A stretch of 64,000 nucleotides of DNA from Thermomonas sp. (lineage in GTDB: Bacteria; Pseudomonadota; Gammaproteobacteria; Xanthomonadales; Xanthomonadaceae), in assembly GCF_029945965.1 (NCBI RefSeq), contig NZ_JAQSDO010000020.1:391007-455006 (forward strand). Direction: 5' to 3'. The stretch's first letter is position 1, and every line of letters starts with the position of its first letter. The notes under the pieces were generated by a model. The model saw only the letters and a program-made list of their open reading frames with translations. It made no database searches and had not been told where the DNA came from. Below are positions 16,449 through 25,577 of this stretch, piece after piece. The position numbers and the translations under genes are program-made.

Positions 16449-17998
16449 ACGCGCCGCGGACCAGACAGTTCGCCTCCGTGCATAGGCGCCGGCAGGCATG
16501 GCGTGCGCGTTGGTTGGCCCTGCCAGCGCTACTGCGAAATGCAGTAACCGCCGTGTGCGGATTGCTGCTGCTCGCTTTCCTGCTGGCGGTGCTGTTCCGT
16601 GGCAGTATTTCGACCTGGCTGTGGCCGGATTCGCGCAGCGAGGAACTGCGGATTCAGGCGAACGCCGCGCTGCAGGCTGGTCGCTTCACCGCCACCGATG
16701 GCAGCGGCGCGCGCGAATTGTTCGAGGCCGCGCTGGCCTTGCAGCCCGATCAGGTACAGGCCCGCGAAGGCTTGGCGCGGGTCGCACAGGCGTCACTGGC
16801 GCGGGCCGAGCGCGAGATCGGAGAGGAACACTACCCGGCCGCGCGCGTCGACTTGCAGTTGGCGCAGGCGCTGGATGCGCCGCATGCGAGGATCGATGCG
16901 GTACTCGCGATGCTGCACGAACGTGAAGTTGGCAATGGCAGCATCGACGAGCTGCTGGCACGTGCGGCTGCGGCACGCGCCGCGGGCAGGCTCGACCAGG
17001 ACGACGCATCGGCATTGCCGCTTTACCAGCGCGTGCTGGCCTTGCAGCCACGCAACCAGCATGCGGTCGAAGGCCGTGAGGATGCGCTGACCGACCTGTT
17101 GCAGCCGGCGCAGGCCGCGCTTGAGCGCGGCGATGCGCAAACCGTGTCCGAATTGCTGCAGCGCGCCCGACGCTTCGATCCCGGGCACGTCGAGTTGCCG
17201 GCGTTGCGGGCCGGCCTGGCCCAGCTTGTCGAGGGACGTGCACAGCGCGTACGCGTGCTTGTCGGCAAGAACAGCTTCGAGCGTGCCGCGGCGCTATGCA
17301 TCGAATTGCGCGGGCTTCAGGGCAATGGCTCGATGCCTGCAGCATGCGGTACCGATGTGGTTGGTGGGCTTGCGGCACACGCCACCCGATTGGCCGCGGA
17401 TTTCGATTTCGCCGGTAGCGAGCAACTACTGGCGACTGCAAAAGAACTCGTCGCCGACGATCCGCGCATCCGTGATGCGCAGCGGCAGTTGGCACAGGCG
17501 CGTCGGGGCGCTTCGAAGCTGCCGGATGCGCATCGTCCGAACCGCCGTGACGCGGCGAAGGTACAAGCCTTGCTGGCCGATGCCGCCAAGGCGCAAAGCC
17601 GTGGCGATTGGATCACGCCGCCCGGCGACAGCGCTTGGGACAAGTTGCGCGCAGCGCGTGCGCTGGCTCCCAATGACGCCCGCGTACAACATGCGTTGGC
17701 CGCGCTGGAGCCCGCCGCGCGCAAGTGCCAGGACGATGCGTTGCGCGACAACCGCCTGCGGGAATCGCAGGCCTGCCTGGATGTGTGGCGCCAGCTCGAT
17801 CCGCTGGATCGCGACCTCCCGCCGGCACGCCAGCGGCTTGCGCAGCGCTGGATCGCGATCGGCGACCAGCGCCTGGAACGCGGCGAGATCAACGCAGCCG
17901 CGCTAGCTGCGGAACAGGCCCGGCTGCTGGATCCGGTAACGCCGGGACTGGCCGAATTCACGCAGCGCCTGCGCCGTGCGCAGCCGGGCAAGCCCTAG
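16445..17998 (+). CDS. Membrane-anchored TPR-like helical-repeat protein of unknown function, coupled to relA
   Basis: The protein has 517 residues. A basic N-terminus is followed by a transmembrane helix (residues about 36-54, AVCGLLLLAFLLAVLF). The rest is Ala/Arg/Leu/Asp-rich alpha-helical sequence with repeated TPR-like cores (LFEAALALQPDQVQAREGLARV, LPLYQRVLALQPRNQHAVEG, ARRFDPGHVELPALRAGLA). No catalytic motif is visible. Orientation is probably N-in with a periplasmic repeat domain, an inference from the positive N-terminus. It overlaps relA by four bases, and its TAG overlaps the stop of the convergent glycosyltransferase (CTAG at 17995-17998). It may be a scaffold; the function is not known. 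Confidence 0.75.
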   Translation: MNAPRTRQFASVHRRRQAWRARWLALPALLRNAVTAVCGLLLLAFLLAVLFRGSISTWLWPDSRSEELRIQANAALQAGRFTATDGSGARELFEAALALQPDQVQAREGLARVAQASLARAEREIGEEHYPAARVDLQLAQALDAPHARIDAVLAMLHEREVGNGSIDELLARAAAARAAGRLDQDDASALPLYQRVLALQPRNQHAVEGREDALTDLLQPAQAALERGDAQTVSELLQRARRFDPGHVELPALRAGLAQLVEGRAQRVRVLVGKNSFERAAALCIELRGLQGNGSMPAACGTDVVGGLAAHATRLAADFDFAGSEQLLATAKELVADDPRIRDAQRQLAQARRGASKLPDAHRPNRRDAAKVQALLADAAKAQSRGDWITPPGDSAWDKLRAARALAPNDARVQHALAALEPAARKCQDDALRDNRLRESQACLDVWRQLDPLDRDLPPARQRLAQRWIAIGDQRLERGEINAAALAAEQARLLDPVTPGLAEFTQRLRRAQPGKP

Positions 17999-20100
17999 CG
18001 TGGCTTGACGGGCTGCAGGAACAATTCGCGTACTGTCTGGCGCGCGGCATCCAGCGAAAAATGCGTTGCCACATTCTCGAGCGCATGCGTGGCGACCTGT
18101 TCCCACAACACGGCATCGCCATCCAGCCGCAACACCGCTTGTGCAAAATCTTCGGCAGCATCGGCCACCAGCACGTCGATGCCATCGCGCAGGTGCATGC
18201 CTTCCACTGCCGGCGACGTGGCTACCACTGGCAGGCCATGCGCCATGGCCTGGTTGATCTTGCCCTTGACCCCAGCGCCATAGCGCAGCGGCGCGACCGA
18301 CACGCGGCAGCGATCCAGCCACGGCTGCAGCTCGGGGACATGGCCATGGATCTCGACGCCGGCCAGTGAGCCGAGCGCACTGATTTCCACAGGCACATCG
18401 CCGCCGATGCAATGGAAGTGGATGCCAGGCTGCTTCGCACGGATCAGCGGGAATACCTCGCGCACGAACCACAGCACCGCATCCACGTTCGGCGGATGCC
18501 GGAATCCGCCGACGAACAGCAGATCGCTGCGCTGCGCCCAAGCCGGGCCATGGCCAGCGACCTGATGCAGGTTGGACAGGATGCGCACATCGGCGCCTGG
18601 CGCATCTTCGCGCAACAGGTCGCGCTCGACGCTGCTCACCACCAAGGTCGTGTCGGCAGCAGCGATCAATTCCAGTTCCAGTTCGCGGGTACGCAGCGCG
18701 GCCCGCGTCGCAACCGCATCGCCCGACAATTCGGCAGCACGGCGCTCGCGCAGGTAATGCAGGTCGATGGTATCGAACAGGATGCGTGCCTGCGGCGCAT
18801 GCCGGCGCAGCAGTGGCAGGAACTCGCGCGCCACGTAATGCCGGCAGACCAGTGCCGTGTCGAAGCGTGCGCCATGCTCGCGCAGCCAGGCCGGGATCCG
18901 CGCCGCATGCGGCGCATGCCAGCATTCGACGCCGAGTTGCTGCAGCGCTTGCGTGTAATGCCCATCGGCGGTGCGGTTTGCAGGCAGGAACACCACGTGC
19001 GCGCCATCGACGATCAGCATCCGCATCAGGTTGACCAGTCGCAGTGAACCGGAATCGCGATCCGGCTGCGGGGTCAACGCATCGATGATGAGTATTTGCG
19101 GCTGGCGGCGGTGCAGCAGCGCCGGCGTTGGAATGGTGTGCGGCGGGAGTTGCGTCGCCAATGCGTCGCGCCATTTGTCAGCGAATACCTGCTGGTTGCG
19201 CAGCTGCGCGGATTTCGCGCCACTGTTTGGATCGGTGCCGGCAGTGGTGCCTTCGTCATGCATCACCACGGCTTGCGGCTGGTACAGCACGCGCAGCCCG
19301 GCCGCGCGCACCGCGAAGGCGAGATCGGTGTCTTCGTAATAGGCCGGCGCATAACGCGCATCGAAGCCGCCAAGCCGCTGGAACAACCTGCGCGGGATAG
19401 CGATCGCCGCACCACTCAGGTAATCGGCATCGCGCAAATAATTGAACCGACAATCGGCCGGGTCTTCATGGCGACCGTAGTTCCAGCCAGAGCCATCGAC
19501 GAACACCACGCCGCCGGCTTCCTGCAGGCGGCCATCGGGATAGACCAGCTTGGCGCCAACAAGGCCGGCATCAGCAAGCGCATCGAACGTGCACAGCAAG
19601 GCGTCCAGCCAGCCCGGCTGCGGCACGGTGTCGTTGTTGAGGAAGACCAGATACTCGCCTCGTGCCAGTGCCGCACCTTCGTTGCAGGCCGCGATGAAGC
19701 CACCGTTGCTGTCGCGGGCATGCAGGCGAATGCCTTCGACCTGCAGGAGCCTGGCGCGCGAATCGTCCGGCGAGGCATCGTCGACCACGATCACTTCGAT
19801 GCCGGCTTCGGGTGGGTATGCCGCGATTGCGCGCAGGCAGGCCAGCGTATGTGCGAACGCGCCATGCACCGGAATCACGATGCTTGCCCGCGGCGTCTCG
19901 GTGGTTGGCATCGTGAATGGTGCGAACGGCATGGCGCCGGGCGAATACAGCGCGGGCGCCGTCACCCGGCCGCGGCGGAACTGCAGCTTCAGCCGCTGCC
20001 AGCTGGCAGCCAGGCCACGGTTGCGCAAGCTGGCCAAGCCACGCCGCCACAGGCCGTATGCGCGCGAGATCCAGAAGCGCGCTTCGGCAGGGATCGGCAT
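17995..20100 (-). CDS. Two-domain glycosyltransferase (GT2 + GT4-like)
   Basis: The protein has 701 residues. The start at 20100 (MPIPAEARFWISRAYG) is chosen because the longer frame to 20382 would overlap the divergent PBP gene. The N-terminal GT2/GT-A domain (about 65-300) has ASIVIPVHG, IVVDDASPDDS, FLNNDTVPQPGW and YYEDTDLAFA. The C-terminal half (about 330-690) resembles GT4/GT-B enzymes, with DLLFVGGFRHPPNVDAV, VSVAPLRYGAGVKGKINQAMAHGLPVV and a trailing nucleotide-sugar site. No membrane segments are present. Such fusions build O-antigen, exopolysaccharide or protein glycans; the sugar and acceptor are unknown. It stands alone, not in a polysaccharide cluster. Confidence 0.85.
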   Translation of the reverse strand: MPIPAEARFWISRAYGLWRRGLASLRNRGLAASWQRLKLQFRRGRVTAPALYSPGAMPFAPFTMPTTETPRASIVIPVHGAFAHTLACLRAIAAYPPEAGIEVIVVDDASPDDSRARLLQVEGIRLHARDSNGGFIAACNEGAALARGEYLVFLNNDTVPQPGWLDALLCTFDALADAGLVGAKLVYPDGRLQEAGGVVFVDGSGWNYGRHEDPADCRFNYLRDADYLSGAAIAIPRRLFQRLGGFDARYAPAYYEDTDLAFAVRAAGLRVLYQPQAVVMHDEGTTAGTDPNSGAKSAQLRNQQVFADKWRDALATQLPPHTIPTPALLHRRQPQILIIDALTPQPDRDSGSLRLVNLMRMLIVDGAHVVFLPANRTADGHYTQALQQLGVECWHAPHAARIPAWLREHGARFDTALVCRHYVAREFLPLLRRHAPQARILFDTIDLHYLRERRAAELSGDAVATRAALRTRELELELIAAADTTLVVSSVERDLLREDAPGADVRILSNLHQVAGHGPAWAQRSDLLFVGGFRHPPNVDAVLWFVREVFPLIRAKQPGIHFHCIGGDVPVEISALGSLAGVEIHGHVPELQPWLDRCRVSVAPLRYGAGVKGKINQAMAHGLPVVATSPAVEGMHLRDGIDVLVADAAEDFAQAVLRLDGDAVLWEQVATHALENVATHFSLDAARQTVRELFLQPVKPR

Positions 20101-20206
20101 GCAGTGGAACTCCGGCTGAAGGACGGGGCAACGACCTACGGTGCCTCGCGCAAGGGCTGCGCTAGACTCGCTGCAATCACGATTGCCTATTGTCGCATCC
20201 CGCGCG

Positions 20207-22699
20207 ATGGCTGCCAGCGCCGAGCCCATGCCCCGCATCAAAGACGACGAAGACCTGCACGACGATGAAGATGGCGACTCCAGCGACGCTGGAGATGGCG
20301 GCGGACCTGGTTGGCGCAGTCGACTGCTGACCTGGGGACTGGCCGGTGCCGCGCTGCTGTTGGGCTTTTTGATCCCGTACATGGCCTACCTGAATCATCA
20401 GGTTGGCGAGCGCTTCGGCAAGTTGCGCTGGCAGGTGCCGACCCGCGTGTATGCACGCCCGCTGATGCTGCGCCAGGGGTTGGCGTTGGACGCGCAGACG
20501 CTCAAGACCGAACTGGATGCCGCCTCCTACCACGATGGCGACGGCAAGCGCGCTGGCACGTATGCGCGCAACGGTGGTCGCTGGAAGATATCCAGCCGCG
20601 GTTATTTCGATGTCGACGGGCGCATCGCCCCGGCCCAACTCGACGTCACACTGTCGGATGGCAAGGTTGCGACTGTGCGCGATGTCGCCAGTCGCAAATC
20701 ACTACGCAGCGCGCGGCTGGACCCGGCACGCATCGCCACCTTGTACGGCCAGCAGCAGGAAGAAAGGCGCCTGGTTCGGATCGAGGAAGTGCCAGAGCTG
20801 CTGGTCACCGGCCTGCAAGCGGTGGAGGACGAGGACTTCGCCCACCACCACGGGATCGACATCACCGGCATGATGCGCGCGGCCTGGGTCACGGTCAGTT
20901 CCGGCGGCGAGAACAAGCAGGGTGCCAGCACCCTGACCCAGCAACTGGCGCGCAGCGGCTTGCTCGGCATCGGCAAGGAGCAGACGGTCACCCGCAAGGT
21001 CAAGGAAATCCTGTTCTCGCTGTTGCTGGAAGCGCGCTACGACAAAAAAACAATCCTTGAGGCCTACTTCAACCAGGTCGACCTTGGCCAGCGCGGCGCG
21101 CAGTCGATTCGCGGCGTGGCAGCGGCATCGGAGTTCTGGTTTGGCCGCGAACTGCGCGACCTTTCGACCGAGCAGATCGCGCTGATGATTGGTTTGGTCA
21201 AGGGACCGTCCTGGTACAACCCGCGACGCAACCCGGAGCGTGCGACCGAGCGCCGCAATTTAGTGCTTGGCAAGATGCACGAGGCGAAGCTCATTGACGA
21301 TGCCGAGTACGCGCGCGCGAAGAAAGCGCCGCTGGGCATCACCAAGGATGCCGGCAATATCGCCGCCAACCGCTTCCCGGCCTATGTCGATCTGGTGCGC
21401 AAGCAGCTGGCACGCGATTACCCGGCCGACAAGCTCTCCGGCGCTGGCCTGAGCGTGATGACCGGGATGTCGCTGGCCGCGCAGGGCTATGCAGAGGGCG
21501 CGGTGACCCGCACGCTGAAGTCGCTGACGACAAAGGGCCGTCCGTCGCTGCAGGCGGGCCTGGTGATGACCGATGTGCACAACGGCGACGTGGTCGCGGT
21601 GGTGGGCAGCCGCAACGTCACCGAGCAGGGCTTCAACCGCGCGGTCGATGCCAAGCGGCCGGTCGGTTCCTTGCTCAAGCCATTCGTGTACCTGCTTGCG
21701 CTGGCCCAGCCGGACAAGTGGTCGCTGGCCAGCAGTATCAGCGATGCGCCGGTGACGGTCAGCCTGGGTCGCAACCGCACCTGGAAGCCGGGCAATTCCG
21801 ATGGACGCAGCCATGGCGACGTGCGGGTAATGGATGCGCTGGCACATTCCTACAACCAGGCCACGGTGCGCCTGGGCATGGATGTGCAACCGAAGCGGCT
21901 GGCCGACCTGATCGGGACCCTTGCTGGAATCCAGTCCGAAGGCCAGCCTTCGCTGATCCTGGGTGCTGTCGACCAGAGTCCATACGCGATGGCGCAGCTG
22001 TACCAGTTTTTGGCATCGGATGGCGAAATCCAGCCCCTGCATGCGGTACGTGGCGTGCTGGACCGGAAGGGCAGCACCATCAAGCGCTATGACAGCGCGC
22101 CGCCACCGGCGCAGAAGGGTGATGCAGTGGCCGCGCGGCTGGTCGGCGTGGCGCTGCAATACACGGTCACTTCGGGGACTGGTCACCAGTTGGTCAGCGA
22201 CGGCCTTGGACGGCTCAGCGCGGCCGGCAAGACCGGCACCAGCAACGACAGTCGTGACAGCTGGTTTGCGGGCTATACCGGTGACCATCTGGCGGTGGTC
22301 TGGGTCGGTAATGACCAGAACCAGCCGACCGGCCTGTACGGCGCCACCGGTGGCATGCGGGTATGGTCGGGGATCTTTTCGCGCATGCCCAGTGCGCCGT
22401 TGCAGATCAGCAGCGATGGCCTGGACTGGCAGTGGGTACAAAGCGGCCACAGTACCGATGCCGGTTGCCCAGGCGCCGGTCGAGTGGCCTTCGTGGCCGG
22501 CTTCGCGCCTGCTTACCAGCCTTGCGTCTACGCAGCGCCCACCGACGATCCGTACTGGCAGCAACATCCGGACGAAGCCGGCCCGGCGATGCTCGAACGC
22601 GCGGGTGACGCCATCCGCAACTGGCTGGGTATTGGCGAGCATGGTGATGCCGCGCCACAGCCGCCGGCACCTGCGCCTGAACCCGTGCGCCAGCCCTGA
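20207..22699 (+). CDS. mrcB: Penicillin-binding protein 1B (bifunctional class A PBP)
   Basis: About 830 residues. The start is uncertain: ATG 20207 or 20228, with no clear Shine-Dalgarno at either. An acidic cytoplasmic tail (DDEDLHDDEDGDSSDAGD) precedes one transmembrane helix (about 41-63), then a UB2H-like region with RVYARPLML, the GT51 glycosyltransferase (VEDEDFAHHHGID, QGASTLTQQLAR), and the transpeptidase with SLLK (Ser about 488), SYN (in AHSYNQATVRLGM) and KTGTS (about 675). It polymerises and cross-links peptidoglycan in the periplasm. It is divergent from the glycosyltransferase. Confidence 0.93.
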   Translation: MAASAEPMPRIKDDEDLHDDEDGDSSDAGDGGGPGWRSRLLTWGLAGAALLLGFLIPYMAYLNHQVGERFGKLRWQVPTRVYARPLMLRQGLALDAQTLKTELDAASYHDGDGKRAGTYARNGGRWKISSRGYFDVDGRIAPAQLDVTLSDGKVATVRDVASRKSLRSARLDPARIATLYGQQQEERRLVRIEEVPELLVTGLQAVEDEDFAHHHGIDITGMMRAAWVTVSSGGENKQGASTLTQQLARSGLLGIGKEQTVTRKVKEILFSLLLEARYDKKTILEAYFNQVDLGQRGAQSIRGVAAASEFWFGRELRDLSTEQIALMIGLVKGPSWYNPRRNPERATERRNLVLGKMHEAKLIDDAEYARAKKAPLGITKDAGNIAANRFPAYVDLVRKQLARDYPADKLSGAGLSVMTGMSLAAQGYAEGAVTRTLKSLTTKGRPSLQAGLVMTDVHNGDVVAVVGSRNVTEQGFNRAVDAKRPVGSLLKPFVYLLALAQPDKWSLASSISDAPVTVSLGRNRTWKPGNSDGRSHGDVRVMDALAHSYNQATVRLGMDVQPKRLADLIGTLAGIQSEGQPSLILGAVDQSPYAMAQLYQFLASDGEIQPLHAVRGVLDRKGSTIKRYDSAPPPAQKGDAVAARLVGVALQYTVTSGTGHQLVSDGLGRLSAAGKTGTSNDSRDSWFAGYTGDHLAVVWVGNDQNQPTGLYGATGGMRVWSGIFSRMPSAPLQISSDGLDWQWVQSGHSTDAGCPGAGRVAFVAGFAPAYQPCVYAAPTDDPYWQQHPDEAGPAMLERAGDAIRNWLGIGEHGDAAPQPPAPAPEPVRQP

Positions 22700-22723
22700 T
22701 CGGCGGGTGTGCAGGATGATCCG

Positions 22724-24763
22724 ATGTCGCGCCTGAGTGCCGGTGTCCGCGAGGCGCTGAATGCCGGTGCCGCGCTGGCCAGCCATGTGCCGGGTTTCGT
22801 GGCTCGGCCGGCGCAGCAGCGGCTGGCGATGGCGGTTGCCGAGGCCTTCGAACAACGCGGCGTGTTGCTGGCCGAAGCCGGCACCGGCACCGGCAAGACC
22901 TTCGCCTACCTGGTACCGACCTTGCTGTCGGGCATGAAGACGATTATTTCAACCGGCACCCGCGCACTGCAGGATCAACTCTACCTGCGCGACCTGCCGC
23001 GGGTGCGCGATGCACTCGGCACCGGCCTCAAGACCACATTGCTCAAGGGCCGTTCCAACTACCTGTGCCGTTACCGGATGGAGCAGGCCAAGGGCGAGCC
23101 GCAATTGGCGCAATTATTCAGGGGTGGTTTTTCATCGCGCGAAGCGGCATCGCAATTCCAGCGCGTGGTGGCGTGGAGCGGGCGCACCCGGATGGGCGAC
23201 ATAGCCGAGCTTGACGCGCTGCCGGAAGATTCGCCGCTGCTGCCGCAGATCACCTCGACCGCGGACAACTGCCTGGGCAGCGAATGCCCGTTCTGGAGCG
23301 AATGCTTCGTGGTGCAGGCACGCCAGCGCGCGCAGACCGCCGATGTGGTGGTGGTCAATCACCATCTGCTGCTGGCTGACCTCGCGTTGAAGCAGGAAGG
23401 CTTCGGCGAGATCCTGCCGGGCGCTCAGGCCTTCGTGGTCGATGAGGCGCACCAGCTGCCGGAACTCGCGGCGCAGTTCTTCGGCGAATCGCTCAGCGCA
23501 CGGCCCTTGGTCGAACTGGCGCGCGATACGCTCAGCGAGTGCAAGGAGGTGCCCGGCGCGCTCGCGGCGGTGCAGGAGCCGGCGCGTGCGCTGGAAGCTG
23601 CCACGCGTGGTTTGCGTGCGGCGATGGAGCCGCTGCCGCATCGCGGCACCCGCTGGCGCGCGCTGGATACGGTTGACGTGGATTCGGCCTGCCTCACCCT
23701 GGCCGATGCGCTGGATGTGCTGGAGCGCGCGCTCACACCGCTGCGCGAGGCCGCACCCGGGTTCGACGCCTGCCATCTGCGCGCCAAGGACAACCAGGCG
23801 CGCTTGCATCGCTGGATGGAGGCGGGCGACGGCGGCCCTGGAATAAGTGCGTTCGATCCCGATGATGATGCGGACGCGAAGCATGACGACGGCTTCAGCT
23901 CAGTCCATTGGTACGAACTCACCCCGCGTGGTTTTCGCCTGCAGCGCACGCCGCTGGACGTGTCCGGCCCGCTGCGCACGCATCGCGAGGCTTCGCATGC
24001 GGCCTGGGTGTTCACCTCGGCCACGCTATCAGTGGCCGGCAGCTTCGGCCACATCTCGCAGCGACTGGGGATCGAGCATGCGACCGAACTGCTTGAACCC
24101 AGTCCGTTCGACTGGGACCGGCAGGCGCTGTGCTACTTGCCGCCGAACCTGCCGGAGCCTGCATCGCGTGAATTCGGGCCAGCGCTGATCGCGGCGCTGC
24201 AACCCGTGCTGGAAGCATCCGGCGGGCGCGCGTTCCTGCTGTTCGCGTCGCATCGCGCGCTGCGCGAAGCCGCTGAACTCATGCGCAACGCGCCATGGCC
24301 GCTGTTCGTGCAGGGCAGCGAGCCGCGGCATGTGCTGCTGCAACGTTTCCGCGAGTCGGGTAACGGCGTGCTACTGGGCACCGCGAGCTTCCGCGAAGGC
24401 GTGGACGTGCCTGGCGATGCGCTCAGCGTGGTGGTGATCGACAAACTGCCGTTCGCGGCGCCGGATGATCCGGTATTCGAGGCACGGCTTGATGCGATCC
24501 GCCGCAGTGGCGGCAATCCGTTCCGCGACGAGCAACTGCCGCAGGCGGTGATCGCGCTGAAGCAGGGCGCCGGCCGCCTGATCCGCACCGAGACCGACCG
24601 CGGCGTGCTGGTGCTGTGCGACCCGCGCCTGCTCGGCAAGTCATATGGCAAGATCTTCCTTGACTCGCTGCCACCGCTGCCACGTACGCGCGATGTCGCC
24701 GATGTGCAGGCCTTCTTTGACCCTCAGGCTTTGGCCAGCAAGGGCTCCGTCACGGATAATTGA
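22724..24763 (+). CDS. ATP-dependent helicase of the DinG/YoaA (XPD-like) family
   Basis: The protein has 679 residues. The start at 22724 has AGGA seven bases upstream. The helicase core has Walker A AEAGTGTGKTFAYL, DEAHQLPEL, SATLSVAGSFGHI, and C-terminal motifs GTASFREGVDVPG and QGAGRLIRTETDRG. Four cysteines for an iron-sulfur cluster are visible (SNYLCRY, then CLGSECPFWSEC). These are 5'-3' DNA helicases; YoaA works with HolC in E. coli replication repair. Size and the QGAGRLIR motif fit YoaA better than DinG, but the two cannot be separated securely here. The tsaB start follows three bases after the stop. Confidence 0.9.
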   Translation: MSRLSAGVREALNAGAALASHVPGFVARPAQQRLAMAVAEAFEQRGVLLAEAGTGTGKTFAYLVPTLLSGMKTIISTGTRALQDQLYLRDLPRVRDALGTGLKTTLLKGRSNYLCRYRMEQAKGEPQLAQLFRGGFSSREAASQFQRVVAWSGRTRMGDIAELDALPEDSPLLPQITSTADNCLGSECPFWSECFVVQARQRAQTADVVVVNHHLLLADLALKQEGFGEILPGAQAFVVDEAHQLPELAAQFFGESLSARPLVELARDTLSECKEVPGALAAVQEPARALEAATRGLRAAMEPLPHRGTRWRALDTVDVDSACLTLADALDVLERALTPLREAAPGFDACHLRAKDNQARLHRWMEAGDGGPGISAFDPDDDADAKHDDGFSSVHWYELTPRGFRLQRTPLDVSGPLRTHREASHAAWVFTSATLSVAGSFGHISQRLGIEHATELLEPSPFDWDRQALCYLPPNLPEPASREFGPALIAALQPVLEASGGRAFLLFASHRALREAAELMRNAPWPLFVQGSEPRHVLLQRFRESGNGVLLGTASFREGVDVPGDALSVVVIDKLPFAAPDDPVFEARLDAIRRSGGNPFRDEQLPQAVIALKQGAGRLIRTETDRGVLVLCDPRLLGKSYGKIFLDSLPPLPRTRDVADVQAFFDPQALASKGSVTDN

Positions 24764-24766
24764 GTG

Positions 24767-25471
24767 ATGAGACTGCTCGCCATCGAAACCGCCACCGAAG
24801 CCTGTTCCATCGCCGTGCTGGTCGATGGCGCAGTGATCGAGCGCTTCGAGATCGCACCGCGCCGCCACACCGAACTCGCATTGCCGTGGGCAGAGGCATT
24901 GCTGGCCGAAGCCGGCATCGCAAAATCGCAGCTCGATGCGATCGCGGTTGGGCGTGGCCCTGGTGCATTCACTGGCGTGCGCTTGGCAATTGCCTTGGCG
25001 CAGGGTATTGCGCTGGCGCTGGACCGGCCTTTGCTGCCGGTCTCGACATTGGCGGCACTTGCGATGCGGTCGTCGGGCGAACGCATCCTTGCCGCCATCG
25101 ACGCGCGCATGGGCGAGATCTACGTTGCGAGCTTCCAGCGCGATGGCGATAGCCTCATCGCAACCAGCGACGAAGTCGTCATCGCGCCGGATGCGTACAT
25201 TCCGCCAGACGGCGTTGGCTGGCATGGCGTCGGTACCGGGTTCGCTGCTGCCGACGGTGTGCTTCCAACGCGCCTGCATGCGCAATTGGCAACTGTGGAT
25301 GCCTCTGCATTGCCGCATGCGGCAGATGTTGCCCGCCTGGGCGCACTGGCCTTCGCACGTGGTGAAGCGATTGCGCCGGAACGCATCGAGCCGGCCTACC
25401 TGCGCAACAACGTCGCGCTCACCATCGCCGAGCAACAGGTGCTACGCGCGGCGCGCAAATCAGGCAGCTAA
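24767..25471 (+). CDS. tsaB: tRNA threonylcarbamoyladenosine biosynthesis protein TsaB
   Basis: The protein has 234 residues. LLAIETATEACSIAVLVDG at the N-terminus and VGRGPGAFTGVRLAIALAQGIALAL are signature segments of the ASKHA-fold TsaB. It partners TsaD and TsaE to make the t6A modification at A37 of ANN-decoding tRNAs. The ATG at 24767 is preferred to the preceding GTG at 24764. It is probably cotranscribed with the upstream helicase, a common arrangement in gammaproteobacteria. A long inverted repeat follows. Confidence 0.93.
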   Translation: MRLLAIETATEACSIAVLVDGAVIERFEIAPRRHTELALPWAEALLAEAGIAKSQLDAIAVGRGPGAFTGVRLAIALAQGIALALDRPLLPVSTLAALAMRSSGERILAAIDARMGEIYVASFQRDGDSLIATSDEVVIAPDAYIPPDGVGWHGVGTGFAAADGVLPTRLHAQLATVDASALPHAADVARLGALAFARGEAIAPERIEPAYLRNNVALTIAEQQVLRAARKSGS

Positions 25472-25483
25472 ACGAACGGTGGG

Positions 25484-25550
25484 GGCGAGGGCTTGGGGGG
25501 GTGGCGCAGCGGCATTTCGAGCCGCGAAGCGAATACCCCAAGCCCTCGCC
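25484..25550. terminator. Long inverted repeat between convergent tsaB and tonB-like gene
   Basis: GGCGAGGGCTTGGGG (25484-25498) and CCCCAAGCCCTCGCC (25536-25550) are perfect 15-base arms around a 37-base loop. The loop has its own pairing, GCGGC (25509-25513) with GCCGC (25521-25525), giving a branched structure. It lies in the only gap between two convergent genes and lacks U-tracts. It could be a bidirectional transcription barrier or a solitary dispersed repeat; copies elsewhere in the genome would decide. Confidence 0.5.
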
Positions 25551-25577
25551 GCCGCCGGCTACGTCGCTTGGTGACGC

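Noticed and set aside
21260-22855. 531-residue open frame antisense to mrcB
   Set aside because: No recognisable motif and His/Arg/Gly-rich composition; the plus strand encodes PBP1b with all active-site motifs.
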